Assembly (NCBI GenBank): GCA_030141605.1
Contig: JAQGDQ010000066.1
Coordinates: 186,001-250,000 of the forward strand
Direction of reading: 5' to 3'
Length of the DNA stretch: 64,000 nucleotides
Source of the DNA: Tubiluchus corallicola
Taxonomy: Eukaryota; Priapulida; Priapulimorpha; Priapulimorphida; Tubiluchidae
A program made the position numbers and the translations under genes. The notes under the pieces are model-generated. The model was not told the origin of the DNA and made no database searches. It saw nothing but the letters and a program-made list of their open reading frames with translations. This document shows, piece by piece, positions 46,901 through 60,200 of the stretch. The number at the start of each line of letters is the position of its first letter. Position 1 is the first letter of the stretch.

Positions 46901-49039
46901 TATCGAAGTAGTCAGGCGTGATGAACACGAAACACTAGAACTCATGTCCCGGTTCCAGTTACAGGCCGCATATAGCAGGCTGCCTGTAGACACGAATATA
47001 GTTAAGATTTTACACAAACCATCTTAAACCAGAACGTCTACACGAGGTTTTTATATTCGTAGTGAATATATAAAAATTTAAATTCATTAGGACGTTGCAT
47101 ACTAATGGTCAGTCCAATATTCACTTAATGCCTTCGACGAGTACGTGTATACTTGACCTAAATGATTAGTGAATTGCTGAGTCAAAAATCTTTCAATATG
47201 AACAATAATTCCAGGCCACAACACTCCCAACAATCGTTTTTTAGTAGACATTTTTTCAATAGATTTTCTTGGAGGCAAGGCAAAGTATTCAATCTTGTCA
47301 GAAGCAGAATTGATTTACTTAGATTTTGAAATGCGCTATATTTGAAAGTTTGCAAATAGCAGCACAAGTGGTTGAGAGAAGGAGTTACAAGTGCCTACAG
47401 ATTTTTAGCAAAAAGGTTGCAGAAGTGGCAGCGCAAGTAACTCAATGCAAATGGCGCATTGGTGCAACGTATAAAAGCTTCAGGTTGCGAATGGCTAAAA
47501 TAAAGGGTAAAATGGCTAAAGTTACGGTGTAAAATTCCCCAAGGTATGTATAAGGTAATAATGGGTACTTGGATGACATTTGGTTAAGAGTTTGGTTAAA
47601 AGGTATAGACTGAGGACGACTTGGTAATCTTCTGTTTCGTTAATCTGCTAAAGGTTTATACTTTTTGAAAATTCCTTTTGTATGTTATTCATTTCAGAGG
47701 GTTAGTTATGTATAAGAATATCAATCATGTGACTATCCCGTTTTGTTACTAGTATATTTTGCGTAAGTTTGTTTTGTATCGTAAACATTTTGTGGTACAA
47801 CAGGTCTAATGAAGTTAAGCACGATTAAACTGCGCCAGTGCCTTGTTTGTGGCCTCTGTACAACCAATCATAACCATTGGATGGGGGAGGCACAACTGAG
47901 TATATTTTTACAAATTTTTCGTTATACACAGATACATTCATTGCAAAAACGATAATAGGATCCTTTGTATATGGGCTGGGTGAACTACCTAATTATATAC
48001 TGTAATTGATAAACTATATGTTCAGTCTTCATCATTATACATTTATTTGGGTGAATTGGTACAAACTATGTTTTGCACTATGCGATTAACATCTTTTATC
48101 TTTTTAAATATGTAACTTTTATTAATTTGGTTTTATACCTCTGTGTATTGTATTTTTTAATGATCTGCCTTGATGCGTATCTATGTATATATGTAAATAG
48201 TTTAGTAGTTTCTTTGTATTTTTACAGTATAGCTGAGTGTTTTATTTTTATATGATGTTGTGTACTTTCAAACCTATGAAATAAATTTAAAAATAATAAA
48301 TAAAATACGGTACTAATCGACCCATTAAAGAAACGTTCGTGAAAAATTTCACGGCCTATTTCATGAAAAAAATCGCATAAAATATACGAGAAATTAAATA
48401 TCGTAAAAGGATTACTACAGTCGATAACCGTATAATTTGCTCAGGCAACCGATGCTATTTACTCGCCCACTGGCTTCGAATGAATAGCTGTTATATTCTA
48501 CGTATTGACTGCTAGTTGAAGCCAGTTAAGCTAATCAAGCAAGTACGCTGGTCAAGCCATCCTAATCATCATTCGCCACTAACCAGCGCCCATTAACTTG
48601 CTATGAAAAGGAGGGCTGTTCTGCCATGCAACCGTCTATTTTTAGATTTTCATGAGTTCAGCTGCTTCGATATAGTACGAGGTCCATTGCAAAAACAATA
48701 GCACATCAGCCGGTGACGGTGAGAAGACGACAACGGTCACTTCTATGGCAAATAAAACACAGTTAAATTCTTAAGTACTATAAGGCAGCCTGTTTGATGT
48801 GCTGCTTTAGCCTTTATTTATGTTGTTTTTATAATTTAATTGTTAATGATCGATTAAATAGTTAATAAATGCTCATTAGTTAATGATAGTTATTGAAAAG
48901 TTAAATATTTACTTGTAGCTGTTTAATTCGTGTATTACTTACTTGATATTACTTTATTTGTTTGAGTAGTTACTTACAAGTCCCTTTCGTTCTGCTATAT
49001 GCCAGAACGTTCCAGAAATAAAATAACAAAAACGCGTGA
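43972..49039. other. Region without recognised genes
   Basis: Mostly AT-rich, with a CpG-richer stretch at about 45420-45680 (GCGGCGTCAATAAAACCGC, TCGACCGGCCGTCC) that could be regulatory. One weak candidate terminal exon lies at 46819-47027. Nothing else was recognised. Confidence 0.5.
46819..47027 (+). other. Candidate terminal coding exon, gene unrecognised
   Basis: An AG acceptor (TGACTGACATTTAG) precedes 46819, and the frame is open for 68 codons to TAA at 47025-47027. The peptide includes AAFSSVIKELLSIEVVRRDE then LELMSRFQLQAAYSRLPVD, a soluble-helix composition unlike random AT-rich translation. The opposite strand is also open over much of it, the acceptor tract is not pyrimidine-rich, and no partner exon was found. 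I do not recognise the family. Confidence 0.25.
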
Positions 49040-49152
<113 letters not shown>

Positions 49153-49329
49153 ACTGCTTCCCCCCCTCTCTGTCTCCCTCTGTCTCTGAAGTTTGGTCAT
49201 AGATATGCATGTCCACCTTCCACGCATGACGTTCAGAAAGGTTAAATCCCGTGTGACAGTGTGCATTATATTGATGATACAAACCCTCAGATGAATATTT
49301 TATGCTGCAAGTGTTTCTCTTCCTATGTT

Positions 49330-49480
49330 ATCCTGTCCTTCAACTGACCCTTAGGGCTTGGCATCTATTAAACTGAGCATGATTATGATCTAATTTGCAT
49401 GGAAGAGGTACCGAGTTTCAAGGATGAAGAGCAAGCTTATCGTTTGAAGCTGCTTAATTTGTTATCTGGGATTAATTTGA
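49330..49480. promoter_or_regulatory. Candidate distal regulatory block (homeodomain/POU-type sites)
   Basis: Within 150 bp are ATTTGCAT (octamer, 49393-49400), several TAATTT/ATTAA cores (CTAATTTGC, GGATTAATTTG) and TGATTATGATC. The composition differs from the surrounding low-complexity AT sequence. This is inferred from motif density only; conservation was not tested. Confidence 0.25.
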
Positions 49481-50617
49481 ATTCCGCGTGGAGCTGTTCA
49501 ATAGAATTTGACGCTCTCAATCTATTCTTGCATTCAGGATAATTTCTTTGGAAAGGTCGCCGTAACCATTGCTTTTATTCTTGCGATGAAAATTTCTTTA
49601 CATATATATATATATATCAACAGTGCGTGGGTGGGATAAGGACTCAACCAACCCGGTAGAAATATGTTAGACCAAAAGCAATTGTACACTTTTATGTCGA
49701 GTAATAGAACTGCGCATGTAATTATAATTCTAGGAATGAAAGTAACCACAACAGCCACTAGGGGTCTCAGATTTTTTGAGGACTAGCAACCTCTTGACAA
49801 AGCATAAGAATAATGCCGAAACCTTCAAAGTAATTGTAACTAATCTTAAAGAAAACTATGACCTTTTATTGGATTTTGTGGGCATTTGTGGATAAATATA
49901 TTTCTGTTAAAAGAAAGGTTTCCAAATGATAAATCAAATTCCAGGAAGTATAAGCAAGATTTTACTTTACTACTAGAGAACAGTAATATTGCTCAAAAAG
50001 AAAAAGAGTAAGGTAGAATGTCGACAGAAATATTGTTTTTGCTGGTTTTATAATCTGGCTGATCAAGAAAAGCCATGTAAATTTGCCAGTAAAGGCTTTA
50101 CTTTTCCTGCCTGGCTACTTGCTAGTCCTTTGCTTTGTCTTCTATCACGTGTGGCTAATTGCTTTATTTGGCTGATTCTCGTAAAAAATCTGGAATTATT
50201 TTAACCTGCATGCCAGAAGTCACGATGTCTGAAGTCACCAGTGTTTGCAGCTGTAGCTCTGTATTGAAGGTTTTATTTAATTTGCGCTCACGGTGTGGAG
50301 AACAATAGAAGGGCGAAACGCAAGATCTAGAAAACAAAATTACATGTAGAGGACGAATGGATCGTTTTAACATGAAGGGCGATCTTATTATAAGGCGTGA
50401 TCTTAGAAGAACGTGTGATGATTTAAAAACCGAAAGAAAAAACCTTTTGGCGAATTCGCTTTGACTGGCTGAGACTTCGTGATCCGTGAGCCGTGATCGG
50501 TACCCAAGAGGAACATGTGCAACCTCAGGTCAGCCAGAAAGTCGTAAACGAGATAACCAGAACAGAATAACTAGTAGAAAATGCAACTTAAATTTGCACA
50601 TTGCACAGCAAATATTA

Positions 50618-50938
50618 TTAGCTTTTCATTTCTGTCTCCTCTATTCCTCGTGCTGTATTTGGAATTTCGGCCATCAGATTGCTCACTTGGTCCAGTGCTT
50701 TGCTGTACATATCTAAATATCCTTTGTCCTGGTTGTTGAGGATAGTGCATAAAAACCCATTATTTGAAACATTCTCTTTAAAAGGAGTTGCAGGACACAT
50801 TCTAATTTCATCAGAAATAGTCGAGATAATTATATACCAATGTAGCAATGCTAAATTCAATTTCAGTCTCGAATCTTTAAGAATACACGTGCTCCGTGTA
50901 TTCAGTTTGTGTACTTCATCTGGGGAACGTGGTTCGTG
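50618..50938 (-). other. Candidate terminal coding exon (106 codons), gene unrecognised
   Basis: On the minus strand an acceptor (ACACAAAACTTGCAG) precedes 50938, and the frame runs 106 codons to TAA at 50618. The peptide starts HEPRSPDEVHKLNTRSTCIL and ends LDQVSNLMAEIPNTARGIEE plus six residues. Composition is mixed polar and helical, with two or three Cys, unlike random translation of AT-rich DNA. No upstream exon was identified and I do not recognise the family. It may equally be a fragment of a mobile element. Confidence 0.3.
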
Positions 50939-52959
50939 CTGCAAGTTTTGTGTAATTTTTGTACTATAAATTCAGTGTCTCGCCATATGACCTGGGTTTC
51001 CCACCGCGTCTACGATACTTAGTTACTATCGCTAGATGAATTTGTTTGATTGCATGTGCGTGTAATCTTCAATGTAGGCATATGTGTTGGTCTTTTTTTT
51101 GTACGAAGTGCCCCACACAAGATCATTGACCACTCAACGTAAGGAGCTACGAGTAAAAAGATGAATATGTGATGAAACTCCGGAGTAGGATAATTCATAT
51201 AACTAGTTTGCTTTGTTTATAGAAGACCTCTGAAGGTCTCTGAATGATGGTATATAATGGACGGATACTTGATATCATTGTAAGCTTTTCGCAAGGAACA
51301 ATATACAGTTACGGATACTTTAGGGCCTTCTTCTGCGGGTATAATATTTATCATAATATTAGTCGTAAACGACTAATGTATAAGGACATCAACTTAAAAT
51401 TGCATGTTGAAGAGAGAACTACGCTTATTAAATGAAATGTACTATGTTGCAAAAGTGACTTTCATATTTGAGGAGTTAGCAAAGAAAGTATTATCCCAGT
51501 CAAATGAATACGTCTGTAGATTGTCAGCTGAAACCAATCCACCATTTAATTTTGTTCTGGCTCGCTCGTTGTTTCTTAAATTTTTTAAAAATGTAGTGGA
51601 TTTACGTTGCCTCTGCTCAGAATCATATAGTGGAATAATTGATTAGCTCAGGATGCTAAAATAAGATGGATGTAGAAGAAAATGCTTTCAATTCCTGGGC
51701 TAATCATTAATGAAGCATGGAGATCTGTACACTGCTCAAAAAGCGCCTCAGTTAATTTGAACTCTTATCATTTACATACGCTTCTTGTATTTTCTTTGCT
51801 AGCTATTCCAGCTATGTCTAATTAAACATAAACTCCCCAATCTATGTCAGCGGCATGTGTCGATTATACATGTGGGTTTTTGTAATTCGGTAGCCCTTTA
51901 ACACCCTATACTGGGTGAGCCCTCGATAATCAACATGATTAGCTTCCGTCTAAGAGCAGCAGCTCTGAGCAATCATGCAACCGACCGTGAGCAGAATATG
52001 AACTAGTCAACCCCATACTAGGCTGATCCAATTAAATCCTCGCCACTTTGTCAAGGATTTGTTGACGAGTGTTAACAAGGTTTTTTCCTACAAAGGTTAG
52101 CTGTTTTTAAAACTGGACGTTTGTTGAGAGGATCTGTGAACAAAGGCACATATCTTTAGATTTCCTATTCGTTTACGTATAATCACATTTGTTGGTGCTC
52201 TAAACGAGGCTGTAGCTCTAACTGATAGTTACCAATGCCACTTAAATGCTTGTTCTGGTATTATAGTGATATAGTTTATCCAGGGCTTGTGTTGTTGGTT
52301 AACAAAGCCTCCACGTGGCAACCTTGGAAACAGGATCCAACGATTTATTTAAGAAATTTGTATTGCAATATGTGTTTGTGCTTAATCATTTTTGCAGTAT
52401 TATTCTTTAAACATGATTTTTTATTTTCTTTGCTATCTTCTAATCATCTACAGAAGTTTAAAAAAGAATTCTGTTGCTGTTACTGGATGAGTTTCTTCTA
52501 TATAGTTTTTACGGCTGTTATCTATAATTTTACCATGCGTCTTTTATGCCAGTCTTTGACTACTTGAATTATCTCTGTCTGCTAAAAATCACTGAATTCG
52601 TTTAAACGTGCTTCTATCTTTACTGATTTCTCCCTGGGGGTACATCCTCTGAGGAGAGGAGTTAACTTATACGTCGTCTCTCTGCTGAATTCACCATTTC
52701 TTATGGTTATGTAAAATTAAGTATGCACTTAACGCATGACTGCTACGTTTATATCCACTGACAATTTGTGTCAACTTGTATATAAATATGGTTGCATTTG
52801 CTATGTGATTCAGGTCTAAACAGTCAAGTTAATTTTTGTTTGCAACGAGCCATGTGCGTACTAGTTGTGATTGCTAGTGCACCTTTTGACTGCACTTGTC
52901 AACTTTAATAACTGTGCCTGAATTTACTATGATTAGCAAGCTTCTATATCCGTTCAGCC

Positions 52960-53125
52960 CTGCGCACGCCTACTGTGATTACATCCCTTGCCAGCCTATT
53001 AGCTGAGTTATGACAAAATTGGCCCTAATTACCGCAATTATGCAAATTTATTCTGACATCTGCTGAATCATTAGCTGAGGAGGTGACAGACAGAATTTAA
53101 TTACGAGTGTGGACGGTCAAGCTGC
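52960..53125. promoter_or_regulatory. Candidate enhancer-like block
   Basis: Contains ATGCAAAT (octamer, 53040-53047), CTAATTAC, CAATTATG, a TGACAG (TALE-type) site, and TTAGCTGAG twice (about 52989 and 53071). Such density of POU, homeodomain and TALE motifs within 160 bp is usual of developmental enhancers. It rests on motif reading alone. Confidence 0.3.
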
Positions 53126-56100
53126 CAAAGCCATGTACTTTGCTAAAGTCTTACCCTGTCTAGGCATGGCGGCGGTTGTGGTACTAGGAATGCCGAGTTT
53201 GACTGTTTAATGGAAAGTCTCGCGGAAGTTTAGAGCAATACTTTTAAAGAGCGTTTAAAGGCTTTACTGATATTAACTTGTTAGTTCTACAGATACCACG
53301 CAAGAAGAAAGGAAACCCGAATCCTAGCTACGTTCCTCCTGATAATTCTGGGCTGGGTGTGGTTATGTGTGGTGTCGATAGGGTGTGGCGGCCTTAATGA
53401 GCCGAAGTGTGGGTTTTGATTACCGTCAGCAGTCACTGTACTAGCTTGGGATTAGTTTCAATTGTCAGTTTTATTTAGTGCTTATCATTAAGACTTCTGG
53501 AGCTTCCAAAGCCTCTTCTGCTTTATCATTAGTTTTTCCATCTTCCTTGTCGGTCTGAATTGTTGTTTTTCTATGTATACTATCGGTTTTAGTCTCTCTT
53601 TTTCTCATCAGTTCATCATTATTCTTGTCTTCAATTTCACGGTACCACCATGTCGGTCACTAATTTCATGATGTTCCTCATTTGCTACAACGTGCCATCA
53701 GTGATCACCAATTTCAATGTTTGATTGTGTTCGTTTTGATTGTTAGCGTTATTTATTGTTGATTGATGCTTTTCGACAAGATGTGTTCATATAATTGTGC
53801 TTGTTTGTATAGTAAGGGTAAGTATTAATTTGTGTCCTTAACAATGTCCATGTCAATGACTTTCTGTATGTTTAACTGTCTAGAAGTTGTGTAATTGTGT
53901 TCAGTGTTCATCACTAGTGGCTTCCTGTGCGTCTTCCGGCATAGGTATTATGTATTCATTCTTGCACGTCTCCCTGCACAATTGATTTATGCTAGCGGTT
54001 AATTTGATTTCACATGTAGTACAGGACTTACCGTTCAACAAAGGATGATTTGGAAACTTGTTCAATGTTTTTGTTAAAGTTAGGTGTCACGTGGTTTTGG
54101 TGCTCTGAAAATGCGTATAGGCTGCCCAGAACGCTGTCCTGAGCAGAATTTGTTAACTAGAAACATCTGATAAACGCTAAATATACGCCGCGTACAGAAT
54201 GTAGAGAATGGATTGTGATGCGACGGTTGGTCCGCGATATCTGCAGAGAGTCCGGAGATGTTCGTAGGCAATCCGGTTTGTACTGCAAATTCGCGGGCAC
54301 GGGCAATAAGTAACTTATTACAAATTGGCGTATTGCGTGGTTTTGTAATGATTCAGGTAGTCTGGTGATTATGCTGAGGGAAAACAGACCAGTCGGCCTG
54401 CCGACAGTTTCGCATATACCGCCAGATGATCCGTATGTTCCGCGGCTAGCTCGTCGGATATGTCATACTTGCCGGATAGCGCGCATATAATAAACATTCC
54501 GTCTCTTCCTTCGACGTACATTTGTATGTTGTTATGCCGTTAATGCTGATACTACGTAAAAGCAAACATATAACATTTAGCCTCTATTTATTTTATGTGG
54601 TTAATAATAAATACTCTATCATACTTAATGTGATGATTGGTGAATTTATGAAAAACCGAATAATTTTCAAAAACATTTGCCTAGGTATGCTCCTTTTTAA
54701 ATTAGTTGTTTTATCAGGAATTAATAATGCTATTTTGTAATAATACTTCAGGTAAATTCAGTAGTATAGATATAGATTCGTTGATGAAAGAAGAGCAAAG
54801 CTTTAAAATTGAACTGATTGCTTCAATTACCACAAAACAAAAGATTTTACAACACAGATTGCTAATTATGTATAAAATTATTCTATATGTTTTGCTATTT
54901 AGAATGCTTCAAAGGTTTCAAATTGTGTTTTACGTTTGCTTTAGAAAAGTTATGGTTCATAAACAGCAAAAACGTCATGTACGTAGAATATAGTTGTTTT
55001 ATCATTGTACAGCCAACAAAATTTTGAAACGAAACGAAATTTATTATTTACAGAACACCTGACGCGACAAGTATTTTGTAAATACACTGTAATAAATTTC
55101 TTTTCATAATTTTCATAATTATACAATAATTCTACCTAAGAAGTCATTTTTGAATATAAAAGTTGTTTTATGTTTATTAAATCCCTAAGTTTGGTTCATA
55201 AAGCGTTTAACAAAACTTTAAGATCACACAGGAAAATAATTTTCTCTCGCGTAGACAGATCTTCTACTTCATAAAGCACTCAATGTTTTTTAAAATAAAA
55301 TATTGCGCCAAGCCAATTTTTTCCGTTACTTTTTAAACATTCGCCCAGCAGTAACCATGATAGTAACAATTCGCTTTAAAATATTGTACATAAAACCACA
55401 GAACCTCGTTCTCATGTAATGTACGTATTTCCTATATGCCCGTAAATGTATAGGAAACTGCCATTTCAAAATGTCGCAGATGCACCACCTGGAGATTCAA
55501 CTTGCTTTGTTGCGCCCACGACGTCATTTAAATAATAAATTTTGGAAAAATTCTTCGCCGGGTTTAATAATGCAGCATTTTGCCGAGTTGATAATTTTAT
55601 TACGCGCATTTGTGTCGGAATACGTATATGCGTCTGCATGTTAAAATTTAATATTATTGACATTATCGGATAATAGCTGTTTACAGAAATTTTGCATTAA
55701 GCGAAGGAAATTTCTTGAGCTCGGAGCGCATCCATACTTTTCACTGCAGATCCCGGCGTGTGTGTAACTACAAATAGACTTGTAAATGCATAAAAATTAA
55801 AATATTTTTGCTTGAAATACATTATAATATGGTTTTCTGGTGTACGTTGCAATAAACTGCTGGCTATAAAGATTGCTCGATCAGTACAGTAAGTTTTATA
55901 GCAGTGGTTAGCCGGTCTTTTAACCATAAGGAAAACTCGCTGCGTCGAATGGTTTTGATTGTGATTTTACCTGTTCGTTTGAGAGGCCAGTGTCTGTACT
56001 AGAGACTGAAATTATACTGTGACATTGATGTCTCGACTTTGACCTTTACTTCCATATTCGTAAGAAAAAAACAGACCATTAAGGGCATAACTTCAGCCAT

Positions 56101-57045
56101 ATAACTTCCTTTACAATTATAAAACCCAGAGGTTAGCAACTAATTATGTCTCTCTTAAATTTAATAGTGCCCTTTGCTTTCACCGTTTTTGTTCCACCCA
56201 CTGCAAGCCAGCATTCGTCGTCTGAGTTTGCTGAGTGCCCCCTGTTTGTGGCAGGATCAGAACGTAGTTCTCTGTTGAAGATAACAAAGCGCTTTTGCTT
56301 TCTTGATTCTTTACCTATTTATTTATTTATTGTGGACAGGATTGTTTATTCACTTCTGAAGGCGACCAATGCTAATTGTGAAAATATTAGAACAGTTCCT
56401 CAATCCAGTCAGAGCTGCTATCAGTAATAGACTAACGTGTCAGATTGTCTGTCCAGTGCCTATCGATTCCAGCGTTAGCGTGGGTAAAGTTAGCCTCAGT
56501 TTGACATTTCGAATGGAATCATTTCGCTTACTAGAATTGTCAGTTGAATTGTTTCGCTTGTAGAATTTGCTCTTGGACATGCTTGAAGCTCACTAATCGT
56601 AAATACAGCGCACACATTAATGCGCCGAAGAGTGCGCTTTTCCTGGAACCAATTCAGCCTTCTCGACATGAAAACGATAAATCCTTCCCGCGAATTTACT
56701 CCTTTACTATCAGTCCAGCGCTTGATTTGAGCATTTGCAGTCCAAAAATGATGGCCAGCATTCGACTGCAATTATTACTGCTGATGTACTTATTTCTGTG
56801 AAAGCTTTGAGATAACCAATCACGAAGCACGTCGTTAGGGTTACTTAAGTGCTATACTACGAAGACGCCGTTTTAATGGTGAGTTAAACTGTTTTAGTTT
56901 TTCACCTCTTCCCGTATTGGAAATGGTTTCCACTAGATATGAGACATTCAATGGTAATGACCATTAACCACAGTGCTGCTGCTGCTGTGATGACGAAGAC
57001 GACGACGGTAATGACGTTGGTGGTAGTCGGGGAGCTGGTGGCGCT

Positions 57046-57256
57046 AAAGACAAAGACAACATTTATTTACCGTCACTCATTTAACAGACAACTTTAGCGA
57101 ATTGCACTTACTACAATACAGGTAAAGACGCAACAGGCAAATATGAATAACATCTAAGGTGTATGCCCTGGCGTTGGCAGCCGCTAGTCTCGAACTCAAG
57201 ACTACGTGATTGTAGTCCGAAATCTAAACCACTCGGCTACCCAACCCAGGACAATG
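57046..57256 (-). mobile_element. tRNA-derived SINE
   Basis: On the minus strand the head has an A box TAGCCGAGTGG (57239-57229), a perfect 6-bp anticodon-like stem GACTAC/GTAGTC and a B box GAGTTCGAGAC (57197-57187), in the spacing of Leu/Ser-type tRNAs. The body of about 130 bases ends in TAAATAAATGTTGTCTTTGT plus CTTT, a SINE-like 3' tail. The acceptor stem is not paired, so it is not a working tRNA gene. Confidence 0.7.
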
Positions 57257-60200
57257 GCGCCTGCTGGTGGCGTCGACAGTGGTGATGGTGGACAGTGACT
57301 CAACGGTGACGAGGAAAAAGTTAATGAGAGTGACATGGTTGTCAGTCATTGCGTTTTTCATCAATGCTGTAAGAGTTGCCTCCTTTACTGCTGTTGCCAT
57401 CGTCGTGGTCTTTATTGTTCAATATTGTCATAAATGCTTACTAAGTCAAATCACAGCAAAGCGAAGGCCGATTTTGTTGGGTGTGTACAGCGACTCTCTA
57501 CAACTGAAAAATCCGAATAATTACCCCAGATGTGTTCAACGTTTCCTCGTGGTTTTTGCTAGTACTTACACGTTTATCACTGTCGTCATATCACCACTGA
57601 CCTTTAAAATTGGCAACAGGATCGTTTTATGGCTTCTCCAGAGAAGCCACTGATCGTAAAATTTTTCATAATTACTACATAAATCTATGAGAATCTCATA
57701 ATTGAGAGTACTGCTTCTAAGTATAGGGGGCAAAAGACGCTAGTACGCATGCGTAAAGACTCTCTGACTGGCTTCATAAGTGGAAAGCATGCATGAAAAG
57801 ACTCACTGTAGCTGATGGTTTAGCGGTTTTCGATCAAGCGATGCTAAAGGTCAACTTGAATCAATCCATAATTGTAAATCAGCTCCGAATATGCCAGCAT
57901 TGACAATGCATAAACACATACTGTTCTTTGCTATATAAAATGTACTTAGAATTAGAATTTGTTTATATTTTACTCAATATTATATGTTAGAACATGTAGA
58001 ACATAATAAAATAAAGTAAAAGGTCTAATTGTCAACAATATTATTTAGTCATTGAATATCAGCATATAGGCGAAGGGAGGAGCAGTCTATAATCATCTCC
58101 TCATGCTTCCTTTTTAATGCTTTCTCGTTATGATAATAAGTATTATCAGTGCTATTTATAAATGTCCTAGTAATAAATAAGAATATAGTAGAATAGTAGG
58201 ATGTTCTTCTACTAAAATAAGAATATGTTGTACTTATAGTGTATAAACAGGTTCGTAATTGCAGCAAGTAACGTTACAGACGTTTGTCATAATGATAATG
58301 TTACTTATGCACTAGTTTTGCCCTGAATTTTCTGAGTATTGGTTGTTATCTAGGCTGAGTTCCCAGCCACGAATAATAATTTCGTTTGTAAAACAGGCAA
58401 AAAGAAGGGTAGTTTAGTAAACCCTTTCATGATGTGTTGTAATATGATATATTATTTCTGTCACTTTTTACTCATTCTCGGATAGCCCAAGTATTAGCTA
58501 AGCTTTCCGTGGAAGAGTTGAAAAAAAGATCGTGAATTTATAATGCTAAGCTGCAAGTAGCTCAAAGTGAAGTCAGCTGATCTTTTGAAACAGTGATTCT
58601 CATACGGAAGGTACTTGGCGTACAGGGCAGAAATGTCAAATCTGAGAGAGTAAATTCGGTTAAAGGAGGAACTCCCATACTGGGAAAGAATGTTCTCTGT
58701 ACAAAGTGCGCTACTAATATACAACTAATATACAAATGAATTACCAATAGACGCGAGTTGGTTTATCTGCCAAAAGATTAACCTCAATCTAATTAAGATT
58801 AACGCTAACTAAAACTTATATGGAAGTTTTTCGTTTTGAGGATTTTGTTTTTATCCTTTTTTTATTTCTTTTTGGTGGCACGTGATAAATCACTTTTGAC
58901 CTTCCTAATATTATGCTTGTTTGTTACATCAAATACAGTACTTGGTTCATTAAAATGAAGATTTCTTTTCAATTTGATTAAAAAGAAATTAGTGTCATAA
59001 ACTACTCACCTGTCAAAGTAAATGCGAAAAAATTATTAGATAACTTTTCAGAATGGTGGAGGAATTAAGGTAACCAGGAATCGCAAGGGAAGAAATGTGA
59101 CCCAAAAGGGAAGAGCTGTGATCTTTAGACGAGAACCACTAGTCTAAAGTTGCAGAACATTTTAATCTATTTTTCAATCTATTCTAGTAAAGGAGAAACT
59201 TTGTGAGAAAATTTGAGCAACACATGTTTCAATATGATATTTAGAGTCTAAAGGTGTCTGTAAAAATTTTAAGGCTCAATCGCTGTCCCCGAAGTCTAAC
59301 AATATTCTGCTTCAAAAATTTTAATAATGTTCTTGCGGTGTAAGATAATCATCAGTTTAGGCACCCGTCTTCTCCCGCTATAATTTAGCAGGCATTCTGT
59401 GAAAGTTGATTTCACGATAATTGACGACGCTGTGCCATTTCGTTTCCTCTGACCAGAACACTGAAAGTAAGTGATTGAGAAAGAAGCCATTAGTTAGCCA
59501 TTTTGTCTGCTCATTAATGTTTTACAACAAGTCGCATTACTGTCTGCGGAAGCCTCGTGTCTGATTCTGAACTAAACTTGGGATCGATTACGGCATTCTT
59601 GCAGTTTTTGCTTGTGCCATTTTACTTCACCTTACTGACAAAAATTCAAGTAATAACAAAAATGCGCTGCGAGCAGAAGTACATTTTTATTATAAAGTTT
59701 TGGAAAGTCATTTCTTTAGGCTAAATTTCGTGACTAATAGGTCTTCTTGGCCATAAAAGAATTCTAGTAGACCTATATTGGCAAATTGACCAGTAGAAAA
59801 TTTGGATGGTGCTGTAGTTATAGCATTGTGTTTGCTAAAAAATGCCTTTTGACATATTAGAGCGTTTTTACTGATTTGACAGGAGTATCGTGTGATAGAG
59901 AAGTTGTTGCTGTTACATTGATTGATAGTATGATTCCTTTCCAGCTTACCTTCTCGTAGATTAAAGATCGTTTATCTTTAAGTTATATATATATGTGTTT
60001 GTGTATATGTATAAATCTCGTTTTATATCTCCTAGATATTGTCACCATCTCCACCTGGAGGGTTAGAAGTGTATGGCAAAGATTCAACAATCCTTAAGTA
60101 AAGTAAAGTAAAGCATTCTTCAGTCTTGTTTTCGAAATAATTCTCTTTGTATAATTTAAAACAAAGTCTGAATTAATTACCAAAATAACTTGCTATCAAT

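Larger units (their letters stand above)
49481..57045. other. Region without recognised genes
   Basis: It contains a short (TA)n tract at about 49600-49617, one candidate minus-strand exon (50618-50938) and motif-dense blocks at about 51700-51860 and 52960-53120. No known protein, RNA gene or intact mobile element was seen. Confidence 0.5.

Noticed and set aside
57267-57653. 128-codon frame with hydrophobic segments
   Set aside because: No ATG at its start, GTG-repeat-like beginning beside a SINE, and no family resemblance or splice context.
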